Source: Hyphomicrobiales bacterium
Lineage (GTDB): Bacteria > Pseudomonadota > Alphaproteobacteria > Rhizobiales > Hyphomicrobiaceae
DNA: 25,828 nt
Assembly: GCA_017304275.1 (NCBI GenBank)
Contig: JAFKKW010000191.1
Coordinates: forward strand, 1-25,828
Direction: 5' to 3'
Shown: positions 1-6,651 of the stretch, piece after piece
Numbering within the stretch: position 1 is the stretch's first letter
How the letters are laid out: the number at the start of each line of letters is the position of its first letter
Made by a program: the position numbers and the translations under genes
The notes under the pieces: generated by a model
Seen by the model: only the letters and a program-made list of their open reading frames with translations
Database searches by the model: none
Told to the model about the DNA's origin: nothing

Positions 1-168
1 GCTTTGCGGCAAGCAGGTAAACACCAAGATGCCGACGCTCTGGCGGATAAGATTGAAAAACTCACAGACAAGATGCGGTCAAACAAACAGCGCCTCAGAG
101 AGATAGAGGACGAGCTATATCCCCTAAGAGCCATGCTGCATCGCCGTAAACCCATTCTCCGACCCTAA
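1..168 (+). CDS. 3' end of an unknown protein (partial)
   Basis: An uninterrupted reading frame runs from the window edge to a TAA at 166-168, giving 55 residues with no start in the window. The visible part is charged and heptad-like, with many Lys, Glu, Arg and Leu, so a C-terminal coiled coil is plausible; it ends in a basic tail. It converges with the membrane-protein gene on the other strand, and the two stop codons overlap (165-168). I do not recognise a family. Its position suggests it belongs to the same accessory segment as the next two genes. It could be a chance open frame, since only 168 bases are visible. Confidence 0.4.
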   Translation, partial: ALRQAGKHQDADALADKIEKLTDKMRSNKQRLREIEDELYPLRAMLHRRKPILRP

Positions 169-1247
169 GGCAACGCTGATCCCAACCCCACATCCCGGAA
201 CTCAAGGTTGGAGCCGCTCTGCCCCATCGGCATACCCACCTCGTTAGCCAGTGTCATAAGCTGATCCACGAACACGCCTTCGCGCATGGCGACATAGTTC
301 CGTGCACGGCACCACGTCTCATAATCAGCGAACACCATGTTGGCGGTCAATCGTCCGCCCTGCACCACCTGCAATCGCTCATCGGCCCACACAGCCGCAT
401 CGCCCAGTATTGTCATCTTCGTTCTGAAATCCCCTTCACGGTGCCGCCACGGCGTCGTCACCGTGTACAGCCCCAATCCACTCCCCAGCTCGAGCAACAA
501 TCCAAGCCCAAGCAGCAAGCCCGTCCGAATGTCCGCCTGCTCAAGCGGAGCATCGAACCACCGGAACACCCGGTCAATCACATCCAGCTGCGGGTCGGCG
601 CTTTGCACAGAGGAATCCAGCCCACCCAGCGCGGATTGCACTTCGCCGAGGCGGTTGCGCGCCTCTTCTGCCTCTCGGGCCTGTTCAAGCGTTACATTGA
701 GGGCAGCGATCGCGGCGCAGGCCTCACGTGTGGCCACCATGTTCTTGCGGCAGCGGTCAGAATGAACCGCTACCGTCCGCTGGTTGGGGGCGTATGGCTG
801 CGCGTAAGCCGCCTCAATTGTGTTTTCCACCTCCTTAGGGGTTCCGAGATGTCCAATGGTCTCCAAACGTGTTTCCAGCCGCTTCTGTTCGGTCTGGAGG
901 TTTTTGCGGTTGTCCAGGATGCCGGTGTTGGCTCCGGCGTTGGCCAGCCGGTGCTCAGCGGCTAGGCCAATGCCCGCATAAAACGAGCTCACGCTGGCCA
1001 CCGCGAAGAACAGGGCAGCGCCCACGGCCGCCACCCAATCCTTCCTCGTCAGAGCCAGCGCGAAACAGAACGGCATCAGGGCCTTCACAACGTCTGCAAA
1101 GCCGAACCCAAGCCCATAGAGTTGCCGTTCCACTTCGTCGGTACCACCCAGGCGGAACCCGAAGCGGTAGTTGAGCAGCGCTGAGATGGCGACCAGGCCG
1201 AGGCTACCCAAAACCCCGACCAGGACCAGTCCATCAATCAACAGCAT
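165..1247 (-). CDS. Membrane/coiled-coil protein of unknown function
   Basis: This 360-residue product has hydrophobic segments near residues 5-26, 50-66, 71-96 and 243-264. Between the third and fourth lies a charged, Gln/Glu/Arg-rich stretch (about 112-225) that looks like a coiled coil or an extracytoplasmic helical domain; it includes cysteines 166 and 177. The C-terminal 90 residues are soluble and contain a Y-x-x-W-C-x-x-x-x-Y patch (309-318), reminiscent of the winged-helix tails of plasmid and phage primases; that likeness is only an impression. I chose the ATG at 1247 because the membrane segment starts there and because a longer reading from 1361 would overlap the upstream gene by over 120 bases. 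With this start the overlap with the ribbon-helix-helix gene is 14 bases, so the two are probably co-transcribed. No function can be assigned. Confidence 0.6.
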   Translation of the reverse strand: MLLIDGLVLVGVLGSLGLVAISALLNYRFGFRLGGTDEVERQLYGLGFGFADVVKALMPFCFALALTRKDWVAAVGAALFFAVASVSSFYAGIGLAAEHRLANAGANTGILDNRKNLQTEQKRLETRLETIGHLGTPKEVENTIEAAYAQPYAPNQRTVAVHSDRCRKNMVATREACAAIAALNVTLEQAREAEEARNRLGEVQSALGGLDSSVQSADPQLDVIDRVFRWFDAPLEQADIRTGLLLGLGLLLELGSGLGLYTVTTPWRHREGDFRTKMTILGDAAVWADERLQVVQGGRLTANMVFADYETWCRARNYVAMREGVFVDQLMTLANEVGMPMGQSGSNLEFRDVGLGSALP

Positions 1248-1539
1248 TCTCGCGCCACGCAGCTTGCGCGGCCTGAACGATGGCGTCCCACGTGTCCACG
1301 GTGAAGCGGGCCCGAAGCTCCGCAATGCGTCGCGCCGCGCCCTCAGCAATTTGAGCCTCACAGAATTTATTGGTTGAACCGCCCTCCGCCATCTTGATCA
1401 CCGCAAGCTGCAGCAGCAGCTCATCGGGGATGCGGAGTTGCAGGCGTTTTGATTTGCCGCGCGCGGAGACGACCGGCGGAGCTCTCTGTTCAACCGTGGC
1501 CCGAAGGGCCGAGAAGCGTTCTCGAAGTGAAATGGACAT
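1234..1539 (-). CDS. Small ribbon-helix-helix-like DNA-binding protein
   Basis: This 101-residue product has a central segment (about 29-62) that begins with the alternating pattern K-R-L-Q-L-R-I-P, typical of the beta strand of Arc/CopG-type ribbon-helix-helix proteins. Two predicted helices follow, separated by a G-S-T-N turn. The C-terminal part is helical and Ala/Arg-rich. The start chosen is the ATG at 1539; an upstream ATG at 1584 would add 15 hydrophobic and glycine-rich residues with little support. It overlaps the following membrane-protein gene, which suggests an operon. Three tandem 12-bp repeats lie 64-99 bases upstream of the start, a layout expected of an autoregulating ribbon-helix-helix repressor. 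Antitoxin, plasmid copy-control or mobilisation-accessory roles are all possible. Confidence 0.55.
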   Translation of the reverse strand: MSISLRERFSALRATVEQRAPPVVSARGKSKRLQLRIPDELLLQLAVIKMAEGGSTNKFCEAQIAEGAARRIAELRARFTVDTWDAIVQAAQAAWRENAVD

Positions 1540-1602
1540 GGCGCACCCCGCTCGAAACGGTATGCCCACACCTACCCCAACCACCCCACTTCAACCAAGC
1601 CA

Positions 1603-1638
1603 GGGTCTAACGCCGGGTCTAACATCGGGTCTAACATT
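1603..1638 (+). repeat. Three tandem 12-bp direct repeats (possible operator)
   Basis: The core GGGTCTAAC occurs at 1603-1611, 1615-1623 and 1627-1635, at an exact 12-bp spacing. The three spacer bases vary (GCC, ATC, ATT). The array lies just upstream of the ribbon-helix-helix-like gene, so it may be its operator, or an iteron-like site of an integrated element. A hairpin (CCATCT/AGATGG, 1654-1668) and a direct repeat AGCTATT (1677-1683, 1687-1693) lie next to it. Confidence 0.6.
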
Positions 1639-1728
1639 GAAGAAAATGGCCAGCCATCTGCAAGATGGATTTACTTAGCTATTGCAAGCTATTACAGATG
1701 AAATCGGCATTGAATTATAAGGATATTT

Positions 1729-1804
1729 TGGCGCCCCGTAGGGGACTCGAACCCCTGTTACCAACGTGAGAGGCTGGTGTCCTAGGCCACTAGACGAACG
1801 GGGC
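1729..1804 (-). tRNA. tRNA-Glu (anticodon CUC)
   Basis: The reverse complement folds into a full cloverleaf. The 7-bp acceptor stem is GCCCCGT/ACGGGGC (1798-1804 with 1733-1739), followed by discriminator G and an encoded CCA (1729-1731). The T arm carries GGTTCGAGTCC. The anticodon loop CTCTCAC lies between the CCAGC and GTTGG strands, so the anticodon is CUC, which reads GAG (Glu). The 3' end faces the plasmid-like genes at 1-1680. The 3' ends of tRNA genes are common integration targets, which fits that segment being an inserted element. Confidence 0.95.
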
Positions 1805-2009
1805 TGCTCTCCGAAGGACGCCACGTATAGGAGAGGCGGCGCGCCCGATCAAGCGCGATCTTGCGCCGAACGGCCGTTTGCCGGCATCTCTTCGCGGCGA
1901 AGGCGTCGCACCGGCAGCGCCCCCACGGCGGCTGGGCCGGATCGCCATTGCGCCGGCGGAGCGACGGGAGATAGATCATGCCGAGAATGAGCCCGCAGAT
2001 CCGGCCAGC

Positions 2010-3128
2010 ATGAGCAATCCGACGACACCCAGAGGCGCCGAGGACGATGACTTGGACGGCATCGAGGAGACGCCGCCCGGACCTCTGAGCGGGACCCACG
2101 CCCTCGAAGCGTCAGACGCGGACGCAGGACTGCGCCTCGATCGCTTCCTGGCCAATCACCTGACCGGCCTCAGCCGCGCCCGCATCCAGACCCTCATTCG
2201 CCAGGGCAACGTCGAAGGCCCCGAAGGCGTGCTGACCGACGCCGCGATCAAGGTGACACCTGGGCGTCATGTCCGCATCACCATTCCAGAGCCGGAGCCG
2301 GCAGGACCTCTGCCCGAGCCGCTGCCGCTCGCCGTCGTCTACGAGGACAAGCATCTCATCGTCATCGACAAGCCGGCCGGCATCGTCGTGCACCCCGCGG
2401 CGGGACACGCCGAGGGCACGCTGGTCAACGCGCTGATCGCCCACTGCGGCAACGAGTTGTCCGGCATCGGAGGCGTGAAGCGTCCCGGCATCGTCCATCG
2501 CCTGGACAAGGAGACGTCGGGCCTGCTGGTGGTCGCGAAAACGGATGCCGCACATCAAGGGCTCGCCGCACAGTTCGCATCCCATGGCGCCGACGGCCGC
2601 CTCGTGCGCACCTACGAAGCCTTCGTCTGGGGCGTGCCGCCCCGGCCCACCGGTACGATCGACGCCAACCTCGGCCGCAGCCCGACCAATCGTACACGCA
2701 TGGCTGTGGTGCGCGGTGCGCAGGGACGGCGCGCCGTCACGCATTTCGAGGTCGCGGAGTCATTTATAGGACCTGACGGAAAGCCGCTCTCGTCCCGACT
2801 TCGGATCGCGCTCGAAACCGGACGTACGCATCAGATCCGCGTTCACCTCGCCCACAGCGGGCATCCGGTCATGGGTGATCCGGCTTACGGCACAGGCTTT
2901 AAATCCAGTACGCGGCGTCTGTCGGAAAATGCCGCGGAAGCCCTGAAAAACTTGGGCCGGCAAGCGCTCCACGCGATGGAGTTGGGTTTCGAGCACCCGG
3001 TCACGCATCGGCCGCTCCACTTCACAAGTCCGCGACCGGCCGACATACAGGCACTCTACGATGCCCTGAAACCGGCGCCTGATGCGCCGAAACGGAGCAA
3101 GGCAAAGCCCAACGTTTCCAAACGGTAA
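2010..3128 (+). CDS. rluD: RluA/RluD-family 23S rRNA pseudouridine synthase
   Basis: This enzyme isomerises uridines in 23S rRNA to pseudouridine. The 372-residue product has an N-terminal S4-type RNA-binding domain (about 37-95, R-L-D-R-F-L followed by a Ser-Arg-Ala-rich helix). A catalytic domain follows, with a KPAG motif (121-124) and the family signature HRLDKETSG (163-171), in which D166 is the expected nucleophile. A later T-H-Q-I-R-V-H-L motif is also characteristic. The first 35 residues are acidic and probably disordered. The start at 2010 is preferred because the frame upstream (from 1878) lacks family similarity. An 11-codon open frame with a good ribosome-binding site ends exactly over this start (ATGA, 2010-2013). 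The order rluD-like then rpoH is common in alphaproteobacteria. Assignment to RluD rather than RluA or RluC rests on overall pattern. Confidence 0.88.
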   Translation: MSNPTTPRGAEDDDLDGIEETPPGPLSGTHALEASDADAGLRLDRFLANHLTGLSRARIQTLIRQGNVEGPEGVLTDAAIKVTPGRHVRITIPEPEPAGPLPEPLPLAVVYEDKHLIVIDKPAGIVVHPAAGHAEGTLVNALIAHCGNELSGIGGVKRPGIVHRLDKETSGLLVVAKTDAAHQGLAAQFASHGADGRLVRTYEAFVWGVPPRPTGTIDANLGRSPTNRTRMAVVRGAQGRRAVTHFEVAESFIGPDGKPLSSRLRIALETGRTHQIRVHLAHSGHPVMGDPAYGTGFKSSTRRLSENAAEALKNLGRQALHAMELGFEHPVTHRPLHFTSPRPADIQALYDALKPAPDAPKRSKAKPNVSKR

Positions 3129-3412
3129 TTAGCCCCCTCGACGGATTCGGCGCTAGGATCACGTTAATAATGCAATCGGCGAAACCGCCGGGCGATCCAA
3201 GCGTTAAGTTGCGACGTATGAGATCAGGCAAGGGCGGCCTCGGCCGGTGCGGACGGAACGTCCTCCGGTCGGAGCAATGCTCCGAAGCGAAACATAGGTG
3301 CAGCGCCTCTCGAAGAGAGCCGAGATACCTCGGGAGAGACGCTCGCATCGTCAAACGATGACATGGGGAGCGCGACCTGACCGGTCAAGCCCGATCAGAG
3401 CGTTAGAGTGAC
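3129..3412 (+). promoter_or_regulatory. rpoH upstream region with three triloop hairpins
   Basis: This gap has no convincing gene. It holds three perfect short stem-loops, each with a 3-nt loop: CGGAGC/GCTCCG with loop AAT (3270-3284), CTCTC/GAGAG with loop GAA (3307-3319), and CATCGT/ACGATG with loop CAA (3346-3360). They are spaced 37-39 bases apart, and the last ends about 50 bases before the rpoH start. They probably lie in the rpoH leader or promoter zone. I could not identify a promoter with confidence. Confidence 0.45.
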
Positions 3413-4300
3413 ATGGCAGCGAAATCCCTTCCGACGATTGCAGGCGGCTCCGGTGGCCTTTCCCGCTATCTGGAGGAGATCCGGCGTTTTCCGATGCTGG
3501 AACCGAACCAGGAGTACATGCTCGCCAAGCGTTGGCGCGAGCATGGTGATGCCGAGGCGGCGCATGAGCTGATCACGTCGCATCTGCGTCTCGTGGCGCG
3601 CATCGCCATGGGCTACCGCGGTTACGGCCTGCCCATCGGCGAGGTTATCTCGGAAGGCAACGTTGGCCTCATGCAGGCGGTGAAGCGCTTCGAGCCCGAT
3701 CGTGGCTTCCGTCTCGCGACCTACGCCATGTGGTGGATCCGCGCCTCGATCCAGGAGTACATCCTGCGCTCGTGGAGCCTCGTGAAGATGGGCACCACCG
3801 CGGCCCAGAAGAAGCTGTTCTTCAACCTGCGTCGCGCCAAGAGCCAGCTTCAGGCGCTCGAGGAAGGTGATCTCAGGCCCGAGCACGTGAAGACGATCGC
3901 GAAGAAATTCGGCGTGTCGGAGGAGGACGTCATCTCGATGAACCGTCGCCTCGGCGGCGATGCATCGTTGAACGCGCCCGTGCGCGCCGACTCGGAGTCG
4001 GGCGAGTGGCAGGACTGGCTGGTGGACGATGGACCTGACCAGGAAGAGCAGCTCGTCGAGTCTCAGGAGCTCGGACGGCGCAAGTCCTACCTGAGCGATG
4101 CGCTGGCGACTCTAAACGAGCGGGAGCGGCGCATCTTCGAGGCGCGTCGGCTTGCCGACGACCCGATCACGCTCGAGGAGCTTTCCTCGGAGTTTGGCGT
4201 CTCGCGCGAGCGCATTCGTCAGATCGAGGTGCGCGCCTTCGAGAAGGTTCAGAAGGCGGTGCAGAACGCCGCCCGCCTGGAAACCGGCGACGTGGCCTGA
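3413..4300 (+). CDS. rpoH: RNA polymerase heat-shock sigma factor RpoH (sigma-32)
   Basis: RpoH directs RNA polymerase to heat-shock promoters. The 295-residue length is normal for the family. Sigma region 1.2/2 starts at about residue 18 (R-Y-L-E-E-I-R-R-F-P). Region 2 includes the G-L-x-x-A-V-K-R-F-E-P-D-R-G-F-R-L-A-T-Y-A-x-W-W-I-R core (86-110). The RpoH box Q-K-K-L-F-F-N-L-R at 132-140 separates this sigma factor from housekeeping sigma-70. Region 4 with its helix-turn-helix (F-G-V-S-R-E-R-I-R-Q-I-E) lies near 255-280. The ATG at 3413 gives the usual N-terminus. It appears monocistronic: a large leader precedes it, and a hairpin overlaps its stop codon. Many Hyphomicrobiales have more than one rpoH, and which paralogue this is cannot be told here. 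Confidence 0.95.
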   Translation: MAAKSLPTIAGGSGGLSRYLEEIRRFPMLEPNQEYMLAKRWREHGDAEAAHELITSHLRLVARIAMGYRGYGLPIGEVISEGNVGLMQAVKRFEPDRGFRLATYAMWWIRASIQEYILRSWSLVKMGTTAAQKKLFFNLRRAKSQLQALEEGDLRPEHVKTIAKKFGVSEEDVISMNRRLGGDASLNAPVRADSESGEWQDWLVDDGPDQEEQLVESQELGRRKSYLSDALATLNERERRIFEARRLADDPITLEELSSEFGVSRERIRQIEVRAFEKVQKAVQNAARLETGDVA

Positions 4301-4319
4301 GTTCTCTAAAAGGGAACTC
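4299..4319 (+). terminator. Hairpin after rpoH (possible terminator)
   Basis: GAGTTCTC (4299-4306) pairs with GGGAACTC (4312-4319) through eight pairs, one of them G-T, around the loop TAAAA. It starts inside the stop codon of rpoH. No T-run follows, so intrinsic termination is uncertain. Confidence 0.45.
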
Positions 4320-4360
4320 GAAACAACCTGCCCTCACACGCCGAGGCGACCTACCCTGAC

Positions 4361-4394
4361 ACCATGGCCGGGCTTGACCCGGCCATCCAGGGCC
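4361..4394. repeat. Intergenic palindromic repeat, copy 1
   Basis: This 34-base element contains ATGGCCGGG/CCCGGCCAT, a 9-bp stem with a 5-base loop, followed by CCAGGGCC. It is identical over 34 bases to 7713-7746. Both copies lie between convergent genes. Such repeats are widespread in Hyphomicrobiales genomes. Confidence 0.85.
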
Positions 4395-4420
4395 GGGCGC
4401 ACAACGGAACGCGGCAATCC

Positions 4421-4690
4421 TCAGTGCAGCTTGAGCCACTCGCGGGCGCTCTTCTGGGCGGCCGCGATTTCTTTTTTGCTCATCTCGCGCGAGAGCTCGA
4501 GCCGATAGGCCTTCGCATCCTCGTTGCCGCGCAACGCCGCAAGATTGAACCACTTGTGCGCCTCGACGAGATTGACCTCGACGTCGCGTCCCGAGCAATA
4601 CATGAGGCCGAGCTGGAAAAGACCGTCCGCCCCGCCTCCCTGTGCCGCGACGTCGAATACGTCGCCGGCTGAAAAATCAAATCGTGCCAT
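4421..4690 (-). CDS. Short Sel1-like (TPR-type) repeat protein
   Basis: This 89-residue product contains one Sel1-like repeat: A-x-x-L-F-Q-L-G-L-M-Y-C-S-G-R, then a short linker and E-A-H-K-W-F-N-L-A-A-x-R-G (about 22-57). A charged helix ends in E-W-L. Sel1 repeats form helical pairs that mediate protein-protein contacts; with about one and a half repeats this is a minimal member. There is no signal peptide, so it is probably cytoplasmic. The start at 4690 is supported by a GAGGTG ribosome-binding site just upstream. The gene stands alone, convergent with rpoH. Its partner is unknown. Confidence 0.8.
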   Translation of the reverse strand: MARFDFSAGDVFDVAAQGGGADGLFQLGLMYCSGRDVEVNLVEAHKWFNLAALRGNEDAKAYRLELSREMSKKEIAAAQKSAREWLKLH

Positions 4691-4975
4691 CCTTGTTCAC
4701 CTCTGACCTGTCGTTCCAGATCCCCGAAATCCGACCGGAAGGCCGGCAACACGGGGGCTCTGGACGAAAACGATAGGCCCTTCCGTCATGAGAAGCGGTA
4801 AACTAGGGAACAGGTGGTTCGCAAAAATGCCGTTCTCCGTCGACTCGTTTTGAGCCAAATGAATGACTTCCGGCCACGGAGAAATCCAACCTTAACGATT
4901 GCCGAAACCTGGCGCTAACCATGTGCACAGAATGTGAATTGAGGCGCGCCGCGCTGCCGCTCCGGCGCACGCCTG
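4691..4975. other. Gap between the Sel1-like and oxidoreductase genes
   Basis: I see no gene here. The segment holds the ribosome-binding site of the Sel1-like gene at its left end and presumably that gene's promoter. It is less GC-rich around 4800-4950. I found no terminator for the oxidoreductase gene and no repeat. Confidence 0.5.
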
Positions 4976-5944
4976 TCAGATCGTCAGCACCGTCGAGCCC
5001 GTCGTCCGCCGGGCTTCGAGCGCCTCGTGCGCGCGCGCCGCATCCTTGAGCGGGAAGGTCTGGTTGACGGCGATCCGGATCGCCCCGCGCTCGACCATGC
5101 CGAAGAGATCGGCGGCGTTCTCCGCGAGGTCGTCGGGGTTTGAGGTGTAGGCCATGACCGACGGCCGGGTCACGAACAGGGAGCCGCGCAGCAGCGTGAG
5201 CTCGAACGGCGGCACCGGCCCGGATGAATTTCCGAAGCTGACCCAGAGCCCGCGCGGCTTCAGGCAATCGAGTGAGCCGAGGTAGGTGTCCTTGCCGACG
5301 CTGTCGTAGACGACATCGCATCCCTTGCCGCCGGTGATCTCGCGCACCCGCTCGACGAAGCTTTCCCGCGACGCGGCGATGACATGCGTCGCGCCGTTGG
5401 CTGTCGCAAGCGCGGCCTTCTCGTCCGAGCTGACGACGCCGATGAGAGTGGCACCGAGGGCCTTGGCCCACTGGCACGCGATCAGGCCGACGCCACCGGC
5501 AGCGGCATGGAACAGCAGCGTCGTTTCAGGCCCCACCTTGTAGACGTCCCGCAGCAACGCCCGCACGGTCATGCCTTGCAGCATCATCGCAGCCGCGACC
5601 TCGTAAGAGATGGCGGGCGGCAGCTTGACGAGCCGATCAGCCGCGATCAGCCGCTCCTCGGCATAGCCACCGAGTACGCCCTGGTAGGCAACACGATCGC
5701 CGACCTTGAATGCGGCCACCCCATCGCCGACCGCGACCACGTCGCCCGCACCTTCCATGCCGATCACGGCCGGCAGCGAGGCCAACGGGTAGAGACCCGT
5801 ACGGTGATAAACGTCGATATAGTTGAGTCCGGCCGCCCGCTGTTTGATTCGCACCTGCCCCGGCCCTGGCGCCCCGACCTCGATTTCGTCCCACACGAGA
5901 CGATCCGGACCACCGACGGCATGCACGCGGATTCCATGCACCAT
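4976..5944 (-). CDS. Quinone oxidoreductase, zeta-crystallin-like MDR family
   Basis: Members of this medium-chain dehydrogenase/reductase branch use NADPH to reduce quinones or other activated carbonyl compounds, and lack zinc. The 322-residue length is typical. The N-terminal GroES-like domain has P-G-P-G-Q-V-x-I-x-x-x-A-x-G-L-N-Y-I-D and a V-G-D-R-V-A-Y motif. The Rossmann fold carries the nucleotide signature A-A-A-G-G-V-G near residue 150. The D-V-V-Y-D-S-V-G segment and the C-terminal Arg-Thr-Thr-Gly-Ser-Thr-V-L motif are characteristic of the quinone reductases. I start at the ATG at 5944, which matches the usual N-terminus and has GGAG upstream; an in-frame ATG 15 bases earlier has no ribosome-binding site. 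The physiological substrate is not deducible. Confidence 0.88.
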   Translation of the reverse strand: MVHGIRVHAVGGPDRLVWDEIEVGAPGPGQVRIKQRAAGLNYIDVYHRTGLYPLASLPAVIGMEGAGDVVAVGDGVAAFKVGDRVAYQGVLGGYAEERLIAADRLVKLPPAISYEVAAAMMLQGMTVRALLRDVYKVGPETTLLFHAAAGGVGLIACQWAKALGATLIGVVSSDEKAALATANGATHVIAASRESFVERVREITGGKGCDVVYDSVGKDTYLGSLDCLKPRGLWVSFGNSSGPVPPFELTLLRGSLFVTRPSVMAYTSNPDDLAENAADLFGMVERGAIRIAVNQTFPLKDAARAHEALEARRTTGSTVLTI

Positions 5945-6092
5945 AGCGAGCAACTCCATGAAAGGAATTGAGGATCGATAAGTGGGTCTGTCGCTCCGCC
6001 ACGATTGGAGCACACGGGCTTCACGCGGGTGCCTTGACCCCGCCACGGCCGCCTTCTATTGGCTCCTAACAGGGATAACAAGAGGCCTCGAG

Positions 6093-6551
6093 ATGAGCGT
6101 GCGCCACGCCGCAGCAAGTGCGGCGAACCTGGCCTTGGTCGCGGGCTTGCTGGGCCTGAGCGGATGCCTAGGCGCCTGCGCCATCGGCAATCCGGAAATT
6201 GGCACGCGCGCGGGGCTGGGTTGTGTCGACGACAGCCCGGAATGCGTCACTCGCCGTCAGGCGACCTTGCGCAGCATGATGGACGACAAATCCAGAAGCT
6301 GGGTGAACGAGCCGCCGACGCCGGAGGCCTATGCGTCAGGCGTGCGCCTGTTCGCCTTCAAATCGAAAAAGAAGGAGCTGAGCTGCGACGAGCTGAAGCG
6401 CGGCAAGCTCGAGGCGGACACCGCGCGGTCGAGCCTCAACAGCGTCGGCGCGCGTCTGACGCCGGCCCAGGTGTCCCGCAGCGTCATGCTTGCCGGCGAG
6501 GTCGGTCGCGAATTGCAGAACGAGATCAATCGTCGTTGCAAGACCGGCTGA
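6093..6551 (+). CDS. Small putative lipoprotein, function unknown
   Basis: This 152-residue product has a type II signal peptide: a short basic start, a hydrophobic stretch (11-22) and the lipobox L-S-G-C, with C25 as the likely lipidated cysteine. Mature cysteines at 29, 47, 54, 101 and 149 could form disulfides in the periplasm. The rest is polar, with a Lys-rich patch (F-K-S-K-K-K-E-L) and an amphipathic C-terminus. The start at 6093 is chosen because it places the signal peptide correctly; the frame upstream to 5982 lacks one. It diverges from the oxidoreductase and precedes the DedA gene on the same strand. I do not recognise a family. Confidence 0.65.
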   Translation: MSVRHAAASAANLALVAGLLGLSGCLGACAIGNPEIGTRAGLGCVDDSPECVTRRQATLRSMMDDKSRSWVNEPPTPEAYASGVRLFAFKSKKKELSCDELKRGKLEADTARSSLNSVGARLTPAQVSRSVMLAGEVGRELQNEINRRCKTG

Positions 6552-6651
6552 GGCTGTCCAAACTGCGTTGGACCCCGTTAGGCGAGCCAGCCGCCGCCAC
6601 CCGCCCTAAGCCGCCGGCAGCGCCCGGCGCTCATCATCGAAAGACATTTTG

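Noticed and set aside
1603..1638. A CRISPR array from the regular repeats
   Set aside because: The repeats are 12 bases with three-base spacers, far too short, and no cas genes are nearby.
3170..3361. A 63-codon frame upstream of rpoH
   Set aside because: It has no good ribosome-binding site, its product is Arg/Ser/Cys-rich without pattern, and it covers the three leader hairpins.
3361..3412. A ROSE or fourU RNA thermometer at the rpoH start
   Set aside because: I see no complementary strand that would mask the ribosome-binding region immediately before the ATG.
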